64,000 nt of DNA, taken from the NCBI GenBank assembly GCA_002633005.1, contig NMRA01000031.1, positions 124,001 through 188,000 on the forward strand, in the 5' to 3' direction. The DNA comes from Phoronis australis. Lineage: Eukaryota; Phoronida; Phoronidae. Below, piece after piece: positions 23,101-38,100 of this stretch (position 1 is the first letter of the stretch; each line of letters begins with the position of its first letter). A program made the translations under genes and the position numbers. The notes beneath the pieces are model-generated. The model saw only the letters and a list, made by a program, of their open reading frames with translations, was not told the DNA's origin and searched no databases.

Positions 23101-26100
23101 ATCCCTTTTTGAATTTTGAATTAATAAAAGATTCTATCATAGTGGCAAATGACAGAAACTTAAAATGTTACATGGATTTAACTGTGGGACAGAGTTTGAT
23201 GCTACGGTAAAATTGGCATACATTGGATCCAATAGGACTGATCCATTTTATTTGAAAAAGATGAAATTCGATTTACCTCACGGGCAGAGTGAATAAACAA
23301 CATCTGTACAGTGGAACTTTGTTCAGGGCAGACTAAAGATCCGAGATATGCACGTCTCGACTATGCAATTTTACTGTACCCATCTCTGAGTTCTAACAGT
23401 GAGTTTGTATCATATGGTAGGACGGTCACATACCCTAGTCGTCTCCAGCTGTCGTTTCTCTTGGAACAATTTCTTACTCAGATATGTCATCGCTCCGTAG
23501 ACTGCACACCTGGCGGCTAGGCGAGACTTTTCACCCCAGTTAACACCATCCGCCACAATCAAGGTGGCACTATTACGGCGAGCACAAATAGCAAATGAGT
23601 CAGCAATGGGGTCACCTGGAATAAGACGGACATAGGAACAGAATGTAGAAGTGATGTATCTTTAGGACAATATATGTGCATACAAACATGTAGATGTGGT
23701 AAACTGCATAATTTGGAACAATCAAATCCGTAGACGAAAGAAGCTCGTAAAGAAAGCTAGTGTAACCATCAGGGCTTGGAATGACCAATGACAAAAAATG
23801 CGGAAACTTTTACGGCCCAAATCATGCCCGCTAACCAACCTTGAAATGGTCAATGTGAACCTTTCCTTCACAAAAATCAGGACTAAAAAAAAAAAAAACG
23901 TTACCACCATCAGTAGCATGCGTCTGCGTCCTTTTAGCTCGCCCGTCCACTCCCAACCCCACACATTTTTGGCTGCAGAGCGGTAGTGTTTGTCGCCGCG
24001 CTTAACAATAACACGAGACGCCATTGAAAATCCCACCACGCTGTCCCAGGTGCCCCGGCAATGTTGACAACTTATGTTCCTCCGAAACATAAAGAGCAAC
24101 TTCCGCTTTTCGAGGTGAACGTCGTCTGCAACGCCACGGTAAGAAAGGAATTTGCCGCGGAAATTTTATATCAAATCCGATTTTTTTACGCGGAAATATT
24201 ATAAAAAAAAGCGGACAGCACATTTGAAAAAAGCGGAAATCCGCGTTTCCGCGGAAAATTCCAAGCCCTGAACCATGTGCTTCGATTGTAATACATGGCA
24301 ATTTATCATGAAATCTTTTGTGATCTTGCGTTCTCAGGAGATTGTCATGTCTACGAAACGCACGCTAGTTTGGGGTGATAAAACTTTTCAGGGAAAGAGT
24401 GAAATTTTCATGATTTTGAAACTCTGAGTTACCAACTACTTTCATTTTTGGCACAAAACTTAGTCGTTTTTCCACAGCCTTATGCTATTTCGCTTTGATT
24501 AGAGGCTATGTTAATGATTAGACAACTTCGTCACTAGTCCGTGGGGCGTATTATTAAAGGTCATAAGTCCACTCTTAGCTAAGACAATTTGCACACAGTT
24601 CATTAACGTAGCTTGAGAAGGCAATTTTTCACAAAATAGTCAGTTGCAGATTTTCACTCAAATATTACGTAGGCAGTCATGTTTACAATAGCATGTCTGA
24701 AATCATTTTAGCTATGGCAGGGTGTGCAGCCTAACAGATCATAAACACCAGTTACGTCACCAGCGTTTTGCCTTTTCTGAATTAGAGGGCAAATATGCCA
24801 GTTTGAAGAGGTTTGATATTTAGACTGACATACAGACGTCTTGCAACTGTATACAAAAGATTTATTTCACACGTCTGATCAGACAAGTGTTCACACAAAA
24901 AAACTGCTAAAGTCTTACCGGACATTTTGCCATTAATAGGGTGCTGATCATAAAGCGAAAGGCAGATTCCATACGCTTTTCTGTTCTTACATGCCCAAGA
25001 GGTGGCGCCAGCAATCTCTGTATCTGATGATCGCGAGTCTGAGGAGAGAGCGAGAAATTACGACTGTTCCACAATAACCTGACACTAGAACATGACATCT
25101 CAACTTAAAATGGATTGAATTATGAAAATTTGTTTTCAAAGTGGGCGTATATTCCTAATGGCTGGTATGTAAGTTACAATACCTTCTTGCCATTACTCTC
25201 GGTTTAAAATCATCTCGCTCAAAGTACATCATTTGAAATTTTCCACTCGACAATTTCCAGAGTCTCAGCATAAGTATCAGCGCCTGATCAGGGTCTCGTT
25301 TTAACGTATAATGTAGCATAAACTATGTAATTTATGGGCCTGCTCATGCTTATCCCAAGCCTGCTTCCATAAAATGATAAATTGAAAGATCAAATCACAG
25401 GTTTGCGTGAACACATGACAGTTCACACAGACGACATTCAAATAGACTCATAAGTTCATTAATTTACCACAAAATTACCTTTCGAATGCTCATAGGTTAT
25501 TGCCCACACTAAACCCATTTAGGACAATGTGGTCGACACATGAACTTTTACTTGTAGCACTTTTTGCATGAAACATGTGCAGCACCAAATTCAAAGCATT
25601 TCCATGATCAAGTTTTGTACCACAGCTACCAACAAACAAAGTTACTGGCATTCAAAACAATTATAATATCAGAAGCCCTTGAAAATTTAAAAAGGTTAGT
25701 TTTGACAATTATTTACTTAGTCCCATTCTTACACCTTACCTGTTTAATTCATTTTATTGAGTTATAAATACTTTCAATATTCAGTATCATCACGTTTCTT
25801 AGTTAATTTTTGATCGTCTTCGTCAAATATTTATTTTCTAAATTCTCAACCTGTTTTGACTGTTTCTTTGTTACGTGTGTTTAACTATTGTTCAACTACT
25901 TCATAGTATTGCATTGCTGCTTTATTTTTTGTTGTTGAGGGCCCTCTTGGAAAGCAGTGCTGTCACTGAAAAGACCACCCTCATTTTAAATATTACAATA
26001 AATAACACTAAAAATTTTGTTTGAAAATTGGTGATTTTACAGTATACGGTGATGAAGATGCAACCTTGCCGCTCGTGGAAAGAGAACCTCCGGAGTAACC

Positions 26101-29100
26101 AGGCGAACTAAGATGTATCTTAAATGGGAGAGTGCATGTAGATTTGAACAAATGCCCATATGCTTGAGAGAAGTTGGTAGAATTGAAAACTGAGTCTTTA
26201 CTTAGATGTTTTGTACAGTGAGCCATGTTTGACTACACAGTTTCTGTACTTGTCTGAAAATTTAACCCCGTTACAATGATCTTGGTGACAAGTGTACTTA
26301 ACATCTTGTTACTTGGTCAAACTAGAACACAACCAGGATTCTTATGAACAAAATAACCATAAATTGTATTTCTCCTCGGAGAATTACCTATGATAGTCTT
26401 GCCGGTCTCCGCAAAGACTAGCCCTGAGTCAGGCCCGGAGTAGGAGGCGAATATCTCTGGCGATAGCAGGTAGGAGGCAATCTGTTCACTCGGGACGTCC
26501 TCCGCTGTGCGGCCATTCCAGACGTCATTCTTGTAGATATGTCGTGGTGCAGCGGGCGTATCTCTACAACAAACACAGCTGATGTGTTTTAAAGTCATGC
26601 AGATGGGAAACATGTAAGACGATAACATCTTACCTGATAACCGTAGACAAATTATACAAAAATGGTGCCAGTCTCTACAAATACTTGTTATAATAAACAC
26701 TGGAAATTTAGACCTTGAAAAAAATATTTTCCCCACTTGGTTGTGTCTGTAATTTTACAAAGCAATACAATTATTCAGAAAATGTAAATGAAGTGAAATT
26801 ATACAATAAGCCTTGTACGGATTCTAAAACAAAAAGATCTTACAGCCAAACCTGAGAACCTTTTATAATTTTCCAGTAGTGACATGTATATGAGAAACAT
26901 TTTTACCTATGCAGTATTTTGCATGAAAGTGAAGCCTCTCTCTAATTACCTAGAGGGCAGGTGTTCTCATGTCTCACATGAAGAACTGTAAACGGAACTA
27001 CACTGCCCTCTATCTGTCGAGGAAGAAACTTCAATTAAGGTCAAACTGTCTGAAGCATACCTCAACACACCATAAAAAATCTTCCATTTTAGTCATAATT
27101 GTGAACTTAATGAGTAAGTAGTTATTAATCGCAAAGTATAGCATAATAAAACGACACTGGCAAAGAGTGATAACAAATACATTTCTGATTACAAAAACAG
27201 GCAAAAACAGTCATACAAGAAACAATTTAAATTTTCTTTGACATAGACAAAATTACTCTACTCATTAACAATGCCTAAAATGTTAATTTCAGGCCAATTG
27301 CAAAGCATACAGAAATAAGCACACTACAATTATGAAATTACAATTCAAATGAATGCCATAAAATAGTTAAGTTGGTCACAGATAATTTAAGAGCTGTAAT
27401 GGCCTTGTCACACCAAACTCATTCTCAGAACATCAGCGACCCCTCTTGACAACTTGGTGAAACGGAATGAAGATGGGTGGAAATGACAAGCTTTGTTCAA
27501 AGTATGCATCGAGTATCACACAGCCCACGGCGTACTTATTCATACACAAAGTTCATTTGGTTCGTTCATCTAGTTTTCTCATTCTTGAGACTGTACTAAG
27601 AACTGCTTCGGTGTGGCATGGCCTTCCAAACGTTTAATAACGATTCTAAGAGACTACAGTTTAGTGGCAATACAGTCGAAATTAAAGACATTTCTAAACT
27701 ATGAACACATGTCCATGAAATAGTCAATAATTATGTTACTGAAATAAAAAAGGAAATTATTAAGAGAATCAAAATAAACATAATAAAAAGGGAGCACTAC
27801 TATGAGATCTGTACGAAGCAAGATGGCAAACATAATATTCACTGTTTGATGGCATGTCGCCAGAAAGCCATTACAAAGCACAGGATGTAACTGGCTTGTG
27901 CCACACGTCAGCAAAAGTCTGATAATTCAAAAAGACCTCTGAGCATGACCTCGCATAGCACTTGATGACCTACGGGGAATATGCTTATCATTGCGGTAGT
28001 TGCCATAACAACAACTTCACTGGGCAAAAATGATTGATGTAACAACAGCGACACAATGAAGTTACTCAAAAGCTTTTTTCGTTTTCAATATTTCCAGCAT
28101 TGCTGTCATCAGTGACAGTCCTGAGAATCTGTTCTGTGACTTAAATGTAACACAGTTGCACAGTTGTTTACATAGACTATAGAAAGTATGGGATTCTGCT
28201 CTGGACCTTATGGTGCAGGATTAGTACATTTTATCTGATATGTAGTCTTGGCTAATTTCATTGTCATTAGACAATAGACTGACCATTGGGTCCATTCAAA
28301 ATGAGAGGTCTGCACCTTACCCCCCTCCATTGTATGAATTAAGAACTAGATTTTGATGATGTACTTCCTGCTTGTCCATGACCATACAAATGCCTCCATG
28401 AGAAAGTCTCCCATTCAAGAAATACCACCTTTTTGTATATCCAAGGATTCCTGGACAGGTGATTTTAACCCAACAAGACTAAACGGGACAAGAAGAGATC
28501 CCGTGCTGTCAAAAATATGTACGGTATATGCAACAAAAGTTGCCAAAAATATAAAACCTCTTCTGTAGATTTATGAAGTTGGAAAAGGAAATCCAAATTG
28601 AACCTCTAGTATTATAGTCTACCGGCCCAGTCTGGTGCCTGAGTGAGATCCCGGATTAGGCTTCTGACAACTGACCACTTGCTTTCATTCAGTTTCAATG
28701 GGCCAGTTGTTGTCAGCCTAATTTGAACCAATGGAGACTTCGTTGACGATGCTGACACCTTTTTACAAACTGGTCGCTAGTTTTTTAAACCGGTCATGAA
28801 ACCTTTGAACAGGTCGGGAGTATGGCCAAACCGGTCGCTGCGTCGCTGTGACATGTTAAAAGCGGCCATGGTAAACACAGCGAAGGAGACCTCTTTTGAC
28901 GTGAAATTTGTCAGAAAAGACATCATTACACGGGCAAAGTGGTTTTGAAAGCCATTAATTTGAGTGCCATGTCTCCCATTGGAGTACCCAGTAGCAGGGT
29001 ACCATATGGGTGGATAAAATCTCTGTTTTGCTGTGTAATTTATGTGCTGAAAATCTTTAGAAACAAAATTGTAAGTCTGTCATAAGAAGTCGGGGGAAAA

Positions 29101-32100
29101 ACTCACTCAAGAGTTATGATCAAATCAATAATGATCACAAAGCCCTTGCTAACAGTTCACACTTACTAAAAATCAATGTGAATAAGAATATTGAAGTCAT
29201 GTCAGACACAACATCTGGCCATATGACTACAAAGACAACAGACCCACTGAGCTGTGCATGACTGGCTTCAATTAGTTGTGTGAAAATATCAAGGGGCAAA
29301 AAATCCCTGAAACAGCCATAATGTGAGTGACATTTCACAAACAGCAATATTTGCAGAGATTGGCAACTGAAAGCTACATTTTGCTCCCTTTACCAGGCCA
29401 AAAACAAAAATCAAATTACCTGTAGGTCATTTACCCTCAAGAAGTTGGTTTCATTACCATTACCGACTCAATTCACAGGCAATGAGTACTTGCGCCCATT
29501 TTGAATTCGCAGTTTTGCCGCTTTCCCACCAACGCCACAACTGTTTTTGCAGTTTCGGTAAGTGGGAAAGCCTTATTCCCAGACCTAAATAGCCTTCACA
29601 ACTTCCCTCAAAATAGGTGGCCTAAACTGCAGAGTTCTGCAGCTCCACTGGGAGTAATCACTACAGGTTGCGACATGCAACACACTTATCCAATCGAAAG
29701 TGCGAATCAACAGCGCCATCTAGTGTTTAATCCTTAGCACTAGCGTTCACTCCAATGTCACTACCATCAAAGCGTTCGTGGGAAAGGTTAGGAAAGTTAG
29801 GATGGAATTGTGAGAGACCATCTGAAATTTCACTAATGGGAAAGGAATATTTGGGGTCGGGGAACCCCAATAATTTATGAATCTTTTTCTTGAGACACCC
29901 ACAGTACCCACAGTTTCTATGCTCTTATTCGTTATGGAAATGGGAACATACCATGGTAAGGAATATGTTATGAAACCAAATTTAAATGAGAGTAAAATGC
30001 CCGATTTGATTTTCGATTGTCAGCCAGCTTAACAGGGTGGAATTCAGTTTTAATGTCGAAAATATGGCACTTGTAAAAGACTTTAAAATCCAAAGATAAA
30101 TACAATCTACCACCATGTTGTACCATAAAACAATAAAAGGACAATTTGCCGAAAACATGGCTGAACGAATTATCCCTTTCCTGCGTCCTCAGAAATTGTG
30201 TCCGATTTTTATAGAGATTAGCTCCAGAGGATAAAATTGAAATGGTCCCTCAGTCCCTTACTAAATTCTGACCTCCCTCAGCAAATCATTCTAACAATGA
30301 CAAGTGCAGAAATCATTTGTTCACAAGTAGGTATACAATGAACAACCATTACATACATTGTATCAACTCAACCAATTGAAGCTACACTGATGACTGGCCA
30401 TGAATCATACATATTGATCTACACTCACAGACACTGCCATTAATCATCACATATCCACAATTAGCACCAGACAAAAAAATTGTCTAAAATTATGAATAAG
30501 CAAGTAAGGCTGTTCGTAATCAACATTCGCTACTTGCTTGGAAAATCATTTTACATGGGATTGGTTCTGTACACCTAAAAGATGACAAATGACAAGCTGG
30601 ATTAGGAAGAACGTGTTCATTGGCTCCTTCAGACCACCAGCATTTCCTTATGTCCACCATCCTGTATCAACAGGATTTCCCTAATTTTCAGTAGTTTGAA
30701 ACCAAGGAACATCAGATGTGCATTTCGTGAGCAATGTACAGAATTGTACCAAATAGGATATTTTCAAATTTTCTACAACTAATATTCATGTGTTCTGAAG
30801 TCTCCTTAACCCTAACTCCAACCCCCAACCCCAACCCCAACCCTCATAAAGTACAATCCTGTGGCATCGCCACTTTAAGTAACTTATAAAACGAGATAGC
30901 TAATGATAAAAAATCTATACTGTTGAAATATTAAATGAGTTAACTATCAATATTGAGAACTACAGTATATATTTATGTTGTATTGTAACTGAAACATAAT
31001 GATAACCGCCACAAACATTTTTAACTTCGGCTAATCTTTCTCAATTTTACGTTTCACTGATTCCGTCACAACCAGACACAAACCAGACATTTTACAGCTT
31101 TGTAAAGCCACATATCTCACAAAAACGCAAGTGCTACAAAAAACATGTTTGGTGATTCAAAGAAAAACACGTTGATATTTTTTATGACTAACAATTCAGA
31201 GAAGTGACTTCACCAGGAGTAAACTGCAACTGTTCCGTTCCAGGTACAATGCACCAGCACTTTTTGATACTTCGCTCTTGGTATGGGTCATTTTCACTCA
31301 TCAACAAGACTTGTTAAAGGATGTGCATATGACAGCAGCTTGTTCTCTTCTGGTAATTGACCACAAAATATGGCACACACCATGTACNACAGTTCACACT
31401 TACTAAAAATCAATGTGAATAAGAATATTGAAGTCACATTAGACACAACATCTGGCCATATGACTACAAAGACAACAGACCCACTGAGCTGTGCATGACT
31501 GGCTTCAATTAGTTGTGTGAAAATATCAAGGGGCAAAAAATCCCTGAAACAGCCATAATGTGAGTGACATTTCACAAACAGCAATATTTGCAGAGATTGG
31601 CAACTGAAAGCTACAATTTGCTTCCTTTAGCAGGCCAAAAACAAAAATCAAATTACCTGTAGGTCATTTACCCTCAAGAAGGTGGTTTCATTACCATTAC
31701 CGACTCAATTCACAGGCAATGAGTACTTGCGCCCATTTTGAATTCGCAGTTTTGCCGCTTTCCCACCAACGCCACAACTGTTTTTGCAGTTTCGGTAAGT
31801 GGGAAAGCCTTATTCCCAGACCTAAATAGCCTTTACAACTTCCCTCAAAATAGGTGGACTAAACTGCAGAGTTCTGCAGCTCCACTGGGAGTAATCACTA
31901 CAGGTCGCGACTTGCAACACACTTATCCAATCGAAAGTGCGAATCAACAGCGCCATCTAGTGTTTAATCCTTAGAACTAGCGTTCACTCCAATGTCACTA
32001 CCAGCAAAGCGTTCGTGGGAAAGGTTAGGAAAGTTAGGATGGAATTGTGAGAGACCGACTGAAATTTCACTAATGGGAAAGGAATATTTGGGGTTGGGGA

Positions 32101-35100
32101 TCCCCAATAATTTATGAATCTTTTTCTTGAGACAGCCATAGTACCCATAGTTTCTATGCTCTTATTCGTTATGGAAATGGGAACATACCATGGTAAGGAA
32201 TATGTTATGAGACCAAATTTAAATGAGAGTAAAATGTCCGATTTGATTTTCGATTGTCAGCCAGCTTAACAAGGTGGAATTCAGTTTTAATGTCGAAAAT
32301 ATGGCACTTGTAAAAGACTTTAAAATCCAAAGATAAATACAATCTACCACCATGTTGTACCGTAAAACAATAAAAGGACAATTTGCCGAAAACGTGGCTG
32401 AACGAATTATCCCTTTCCTGCGTCCTCAGAAATTGTGTCCGATTTTTATAGAGATTAGCTCCAGAGGATAAAATTGAAATGGTCCCTCAGTCCATTACTA
32501 AATTCTGATGTCTAACCTCCCTCAGCAAATCATTCTAACAATGGCAAGTGCAGAAATCATTTGTTAACAAGTAGGTATACAATGAACAACCATTACATAC
32601 ATTGTATCAACTCAACCAATTGAAGCTACACTGATGACTGGCCATGAATCATACATATTGATCTACACTCACAGACACTGCCATTAATCACCACATATCC
32701 GTAATTAGCACCCAACAGAAAAAATTGTCTAAAATTATGAATAAGCAAGTAAGGCTGTTCGTAATCAACATTCGCTACTTGCTTGGAAAATCATTTTCCA
32801 TGGGATTGGTTCTGTACACCTAAAAGATGACAAATGACAAGCTGGATTAGGAAGAACATGTTCATTGGCTCCTTCAGACCACCAGCATTTCCTTGTGTCC
32901 ATCATCCTGTATCAACAGGATTTCCTTAATTTTCAGTAGTTTGAAACCAAGGAACGTTAGATGTGCATTTCGCGAGCAATGTACAGAATTGTACCAAACA
33001 GGATATTTTCAAATTTTCTACAACTAATATTAATGTGTTCTGAAGTCTCCTTAACCCTAACTCTAACCCCCAACCCCAACCCTCATAAGGTACAATCCTG
33101 TGGGCCATCGCCACTTTAAGTAACTTATAAAACGAGATGGCTAATGATAAAAAATCTATACTGTTGAAATATTAAATGAGTTAACTATCAATATTGAGAA
33201 CTACAGTATATATTTATGTTGTATTGTAACTGAAACATAATGATAACCGCCACAAACATTTTTAACTTCGGCTAATCTTTCTCAATTTTACGTTTCACTG
33301 ATTCCGTCACAACCAGACACAAACCAGACATTTTACAGCTTTGTAAAGCCACATATCTCACAAAAACGCAAGTGCTACAAAAAACATGTTTGGTGATTCA
33401 AAGAAAAACACGTTGATATTTTTTATGACTAACAATTCAGAGAAGTGACTTCACCAGGAGTAAACTGCAACTGTTCCGTTCCAGGTACAATGCACCAGCA
33501 CTTTTTGATACTTCGCTCTTGGTATGGGTCATTTTCACTCATCAACAAGACTTGTTAAAGGATGTGCATATGACAGCAGCTTGTTCTCTTCTGGTAATTG
33601 ACCACAAAATATGGCACACACCATGTACCACTTTATCTACACTGTCTACCACAATAATTTTTTTCTGACTTACGAAATTAAATCAGTACTTTTGCAACCC
33701 AAACGTACACATACCGTAATCAATTATGAAAAGTGAACACAATAAACCTTTTTACCAACCAACCTAACCATCCCATAAGGGGCAGCAGGAGAAAAGCAAC
33801 CAGGAAATTTCAAAGATGGCCTAATCTCACATTAGTAACAGCCAGTAATTCTCTGTTCATAACAAGGAAAACTACTGTGTATATTTATATAAATTACAAC
33901 AAAACTGCCTTCAATACACCAGTTTGAAATGAACAACGGATCCTTGGACCATTTACGGTACTTCGGTACTTCGGATCCTTGGACCATTTACTTCGCAGCC
34001 CAAACATGTCATAAGCTGTTCTACTGGCATATGACTTGACAGATGTTATTGTACTTTGGTCTGAATGTTATCCAAACACAATCATTAATGCATGACATGG
34101 CATGCTCCAAGTTAATACAAACTTGGTTTTATGAATCAAAACTCATGCTAGGTTCACCTGAGCGCTAAAAATATTAGCAGTTTCACTAACTATAACACTA
34201 GCGAAAACACAAGCTACGAGCTGTCCACGAAGGGGTAAATTTCGGCAGCTGTTGAGTTAGATTCTCACAACGTGAATCAGTTTTACAGGAAATTGAAGTC
34301 AAAACACATTCGCTCTCTCCCATCAAGTGATTTAATGCGACGATAAATAAAAAGGCCGCTTCTCCCTGCGTATGCGCCTCCTTAGAAATAAGCCATCTGA
34401 CAAAAGTGCAAGTGAAAATAGTTGCAGTTTTGAGGCGACTCAAATCTCCAGTAAAACAACAGAAAAGGTGACTCTTGTCACCGGCCACATGACTGATGAT
34501 TTTTGCAACTAGTGAAAAAGCTAGTGAAAACGTTAGCATTTTAGCTACTATGAGAATAGGCGAGGTGCGGATTTCACCCATATTACAAAAAGTCATGCTC
34601 ATCAGCTCATCAAAACAATTACATAGCAAGCAAAGGGCATTCTTTTTGATAAGCTAGACAAGGCATTGGTGTCCTCTATATCTTCTGTTCTGACCTTATC
34701 AGGTAATTCAAATAAATCAGCATCTGTGACGCTCAGTGAGCTCAGTGATTATTTTTGGAGTAATTATGAGCAGACCACAGTTCAGAAATAATTCATAGCA
34801 ATTATCTCAATAACTAGCAGTTAGGTGTATCTCAGAGACAGTACGGTACACTCCTGCTCAAGTGAGATTAAATTTGTTTTCAGAAAGAGTTGTGTGGAAT
34901 GTAAGACCAAAGTTTTGGCTGTTGTCACAAGTCACTTTTCAAGCTCTAAAAGTAGATTTGTTATACTGTGTAATATGCACGAAGCATACTTCAAGGAATT
35001 ATGGGTAACGAACTGTCAGTTCTTTGCAAACTGAGATGTCACTTCTTATTTGAGAAAGGAGCAAGTGGAGACCAATTTCACGACTTGATAGAATTTGGGT

Positions 35101-38100
35101 TAAGCTGCTCTAAATGTGACACAGCTGCCTTTTTCTAACAAGATCTAAATGTGCTAATACTAAGCTCTGATATCTCTAGGTTTAGGTCAGTGATGAATTA
35201 CCATTCAACAATGTTTTGACACAAGGATTTAGATGTTTGGACTGGGTTGGTAAAGTAATGTTTTTATTGCATGGCAGAACTCAAACATAAATTGTGAAAG
35301 CTTATAATGAAGGAGTCCCAAGACACACAGACAGACACACATGACTGTAGCAGACAGAAGTACTATACAGTTACACTGGTATCCAGCAATAAGTGTGACA
35401 TGGGAATTTCGGCACGTCTTCTGATACCAAAGACATGGCTAATTTCAACTTGCCATTATGAAAACTAAGCTGAGGAATGCAATTTAAATAAAAGTGCTCT
35501 GAAAAGATACACAAAGAATGAAGAACTTAGAACTAAGGCAACAAGGAACAGAAGAACACCAATGACAACCAATACACTGTTGATAACACTCGCACTGATA
35601 ACAAAAGCGAAGATGCCATCAGCTACTAAATGACACTGATGTCGACATAACTAAAAGGAGGCAAGACTGCCAATAAGGACGAGGATGTAACAACGCCGCT
35701 TAAACTGATGACGATGACAGTCTACTGACGATGGTTCTGGTTAGATAAACCCCAGTTTTGAGTTTCCATTTTGGATTTCCATACACATGATACCAACATG
35801 GTTCCAGAATTTTAAAATGATATGTTAAACAAAATTTTGCAACAAAAACACAGTATTGTGCAACAGATACTGGTGTTCCTGGACGATCTTTCTGCTGCTA
35901 ACACCATCAAAAATGCAACTGGCAATGACAACAACACGAGCAATGCTGGTCAGGACTATGGCCTCACAACTGAGTAAAATTCATGTATATCGGAACAAAA
36001 ATGTGGTGTGTACTGTGCATAGTGCTAAACCAACAGTAGAGCAGTGAGAAATCATTCAGTAAAAGAACAGTCATCAGGTTGAAATATCAAATAACTCGAG
36101 CACGGTAATTTGTCAAATAGCTCTTGACAGACCATCTACATGCCAAATTTCAGAGAGATACGCCAAGGGATGCCAGAGGTATGCCACGGCAAGAAAAATC
36201 AATCAATGAAAGAAAAGTCATTGGAAAATCTCAAACAAATGAAGAACAGTATGCTATATCGAAAAAAGGAGAGCACATATATAGATAGCTCTTAACAAGA
36301 TCTATCTACACTCAACTTCCTTCAAAACATTTTCTCAAAGGACACCTGAGCAACAGCTCTTTGAAGAAGAACTTCAAATAGTGGCCATCATAGCACCATC
36401 TTTGCCCCAAAACAACAAGACCCAAGGTTTTATTAATGAGATAGACATTGCATTGAAAACGAACAATCAACCAATCAGTTATTCTAAAAATTTTGAGAAC
36501 GGTACGCTGGACCAATATTGATCCCTAGGTTGGAGCAACAAACTGATGGCTTATTAAAGATAGTCCTTGCCAAGATCTGTCAACATGCCAAATTTCAGAA
36601 GCATCCTTCAAAGGATGGTGGTGCTAGATGTCCACAAAGCGAAAATTCAAAAAACAATTGTAACAGCACCGCAGCACCTTTGGTCCGATTTCACCCAAGA
36701 ACAAAAGGCCTCGAGCTTTTAACGAGATACATGTTGTGTGCGAATTTCATATCCATCTGACAGAAAATGCGACCTATAGCTTACAAACCAACAAACAAAA
36801 ACTTCACAACAAAGCAACACACTTAGAAAAAATACTTTTCACCAAATGTTATATTTTGAATGTTCTCATGGTCAGATTCGCAACAGATTTTGAAGACTGA
36901 ACTTTTAATCTGAAAATAACCGATAACATTGTTGACACTACATACTGTATGATACAGCTCATGGATGGTTCATGGCATTAAAAGGATTCTAAGTTTAAAT
37001 TGTAGTGCAAAAGCTGAGGCAAATCCTTGTTGATAAGACATGACTTTGACGCCTGTAGAGTGCTCCACTTAATAATGGTGGTGTTTGAGCTGACGATTTT
37101 CTCTGACTGTAAATTTTGTTCCTTTGCAAAATGGAATCTAGCATTGATTTTTCATATCACTACTACATTCATCTGCACTAGAGCTCACTTCATATTTGAC
37201 TATTTTCATAACATTGGCTCAATCACAACAAGCGCAAAGTTCACCATACACACACAAATCCACACTCATTGGGAACACAAAAATTGTTGAAGCTTTTTCC
37301 ATTGCATCCAATTATTGCATCTGACTACATTTTTTGATTTTCAGAAGATGTCAAGTACCTGAAGATTTCACCTACGATCCGGATGTATGATTTTGGACTT
37401 TGCCTAGGGTACTGTAGCAAATTATTTTTTGTGCAATTTATACAGAACATGCCTGGCTTGAGAGAACTTTTGCAGTGGCTGAACATGTGCACTTAACAGG
37501 AATGCCAGGTGCACACACACAAATCAAAAGGACCAAAAATAAACATGCGGCTGATTGTAACCACATTCGGATTTTAGTTTGTTTTGAATAAATACCAGTG
37601 GCATCCACCAGTCAATAAAAGACCTAAAATTAGTGGCAGGTCCTTTTAAGTAAACTTCTATGAGAAGCAACCATGTAAACTGCCAAATTGGTTGAACCAT
37701 TCATACAGACTTTCAAGGGTATGTGATGTTGCTGTCATCAAAATAATTGCAATCGCAATGGACCCTGCAGATAACTTAGACGAGACCGAAGTTAATCATT
37801 CAAACCACGCTGAAGTGTCGACGCTCAGACGTTAAATCTGCCCTGCGAAGTTAACTAGCAATGTTAATTTCGATCCAGGACCGGCTTTCACCATTCAAAA
37901 GCATCCAATGTGTCATCGTGATCATCAAAGGGCCTTGTGATAAAAATTTCTTAATTTTTGAAGGTCACTTTCACTGAACTGAGAAAAAATATATAACGTT
38001 ACAATATCTGATAAATTTGATAAATACCTCCCTAAGGCATTTTACCATAAGGGGACCTTATTGGGAAAAGAACTGATTTCCTGAGATAAGCCCCAGCATG

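Noticed and set aside
24907-25098. Open minus-strand frame across the third confident phosphatase exon
   Set aside because: It is in the wrong phase. The spliced frame is one that continues the PP2C domain and agrees with both neighbouring junctions.
29501-29737. 78-codon frame present in two near-identical copies (also at 31738)
   Set aside because: The copies come from the tandem duplication across the N; there is no domain, and it lies within an intron of a well-supported gene.
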